64,000 bases of DNA from Actinophytocola algeriensis (GTDB lineage: Bacteria > Actinomycetota > Actinomycetes > Mycobacteriales > Pseudonocardiaceae). Below the pieces are notes generated by a model. That model ran no database searches. It was given only the letters and a program-made list of their open reading frames with translations, and was not told where the DNA came from. This document shows, piece after piece, positions 63,993 through 64,000 of the stretch (positions within the stretch are counted from its first letter, which is position 1; each line of letters starts with the position of its first letter). Both the position numbers and the translations under genes were made by a program. The stretch covers positions 248,001 through 312,000 of the forward strand of contig NZ_JACHJQ010000009.1 of assembly GCF_014203735.1 (NCBI RefSeq), read 5' to 3'.

Positions 63993-64000
63993 CTCCTGCA

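Overview
The window is high-GC DNA (mostly near 70 percent by eye, strongly G/C-ending codons, many GTG and TTG starts). It carries the ribosomal protein, RNA polymerase and translation-factor backbone of an actinomycete. Gene order (tRNA-Thr, tRNA-Met, rpmG, hadA-hadB, tRNA-Trp, secE, nusG, rplK, rplA), a YrbE-Mce importer next to rplL, zinc-type S14 and L33, and a long acidic NusG N-terminus all point to the Actinomycetia. Pseudonocardiales is my best guess; this is inference from gene order and style, not from a database search.

Layout. Bases 1-2800 are an eroded accessory patch: the 3' end of an AT-richer SLATT/DUF4231 protein, a complete 872-bp IS5-type insertion sequence, about 540 bases with no gene I can support, and a frameshifted AlkZ-like gene. 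Bases 2938-5601 encode a membrane GAF/GGDEF/EAL protein with a degenerate GGDEF site. Bases 5683-12582 hold three tRNAs, rpmG, hadAB, an IclR regulator, an aminotransferase, secE, nusG, rplK and rplA. A secreted S1 protease and a membrane-anchored protein (minus strand) separate rplKA from rplJL, which has a four-hairpin L10 leader. From 15888 to 27668 lies a complete Mce importer operon (ATPase, two permeases, MceA-F, two Mce-associated proteins). rpoB and rpoC follow (28142-35630).

After rpoC come a small WXG100-like protein, an SseB-domain remnant, two tandem secreted M15 peptidases with peptidoglycan-binding domains, a DinB-like protein, and a two-gene ABC exporter divergent from a histidine kinase/response regulator pair. 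Bases 42610-57074 hold rpsL-rpsG-fusA-tuf, then the S10 and spc operons in order through rplO. Two paralogous membrane proteins and a secreted 5'-nucleotidase-type phosphoesterase interrupt the spc operon before secY-adk-map. The window ends in a convergent small membrane protein.

How the genes work together: most of the window builds and feeds the translation machinery (ribosomal proteins, EF-G, EF-Tu, methionine aminopeptidase, adenylate kinase), transcribes DNA (rpoB, rpoC, nusG) and exports protein (secE, secY). The inserts concern the envelope: lipid import (Mce), wall remodelling (M15 peptidases), secreted protease, drug or lipid efflux (ABC plus two-component system) and c-di-GMP turnover.

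I found no clear new defence or biosynthetic system. The most unusual signals are duplicated 3' tails just downstream of both rplK and fusA, a family of about 60-bp repeats at the Mce gene junctions whose open frame runs into the next Mce gene, an L4 protein carrying a C-terminal 'sunset'-like module, paired 12-bp palindromes in the kinase/exporter promoter region, and a multi-hairpin secY leader.
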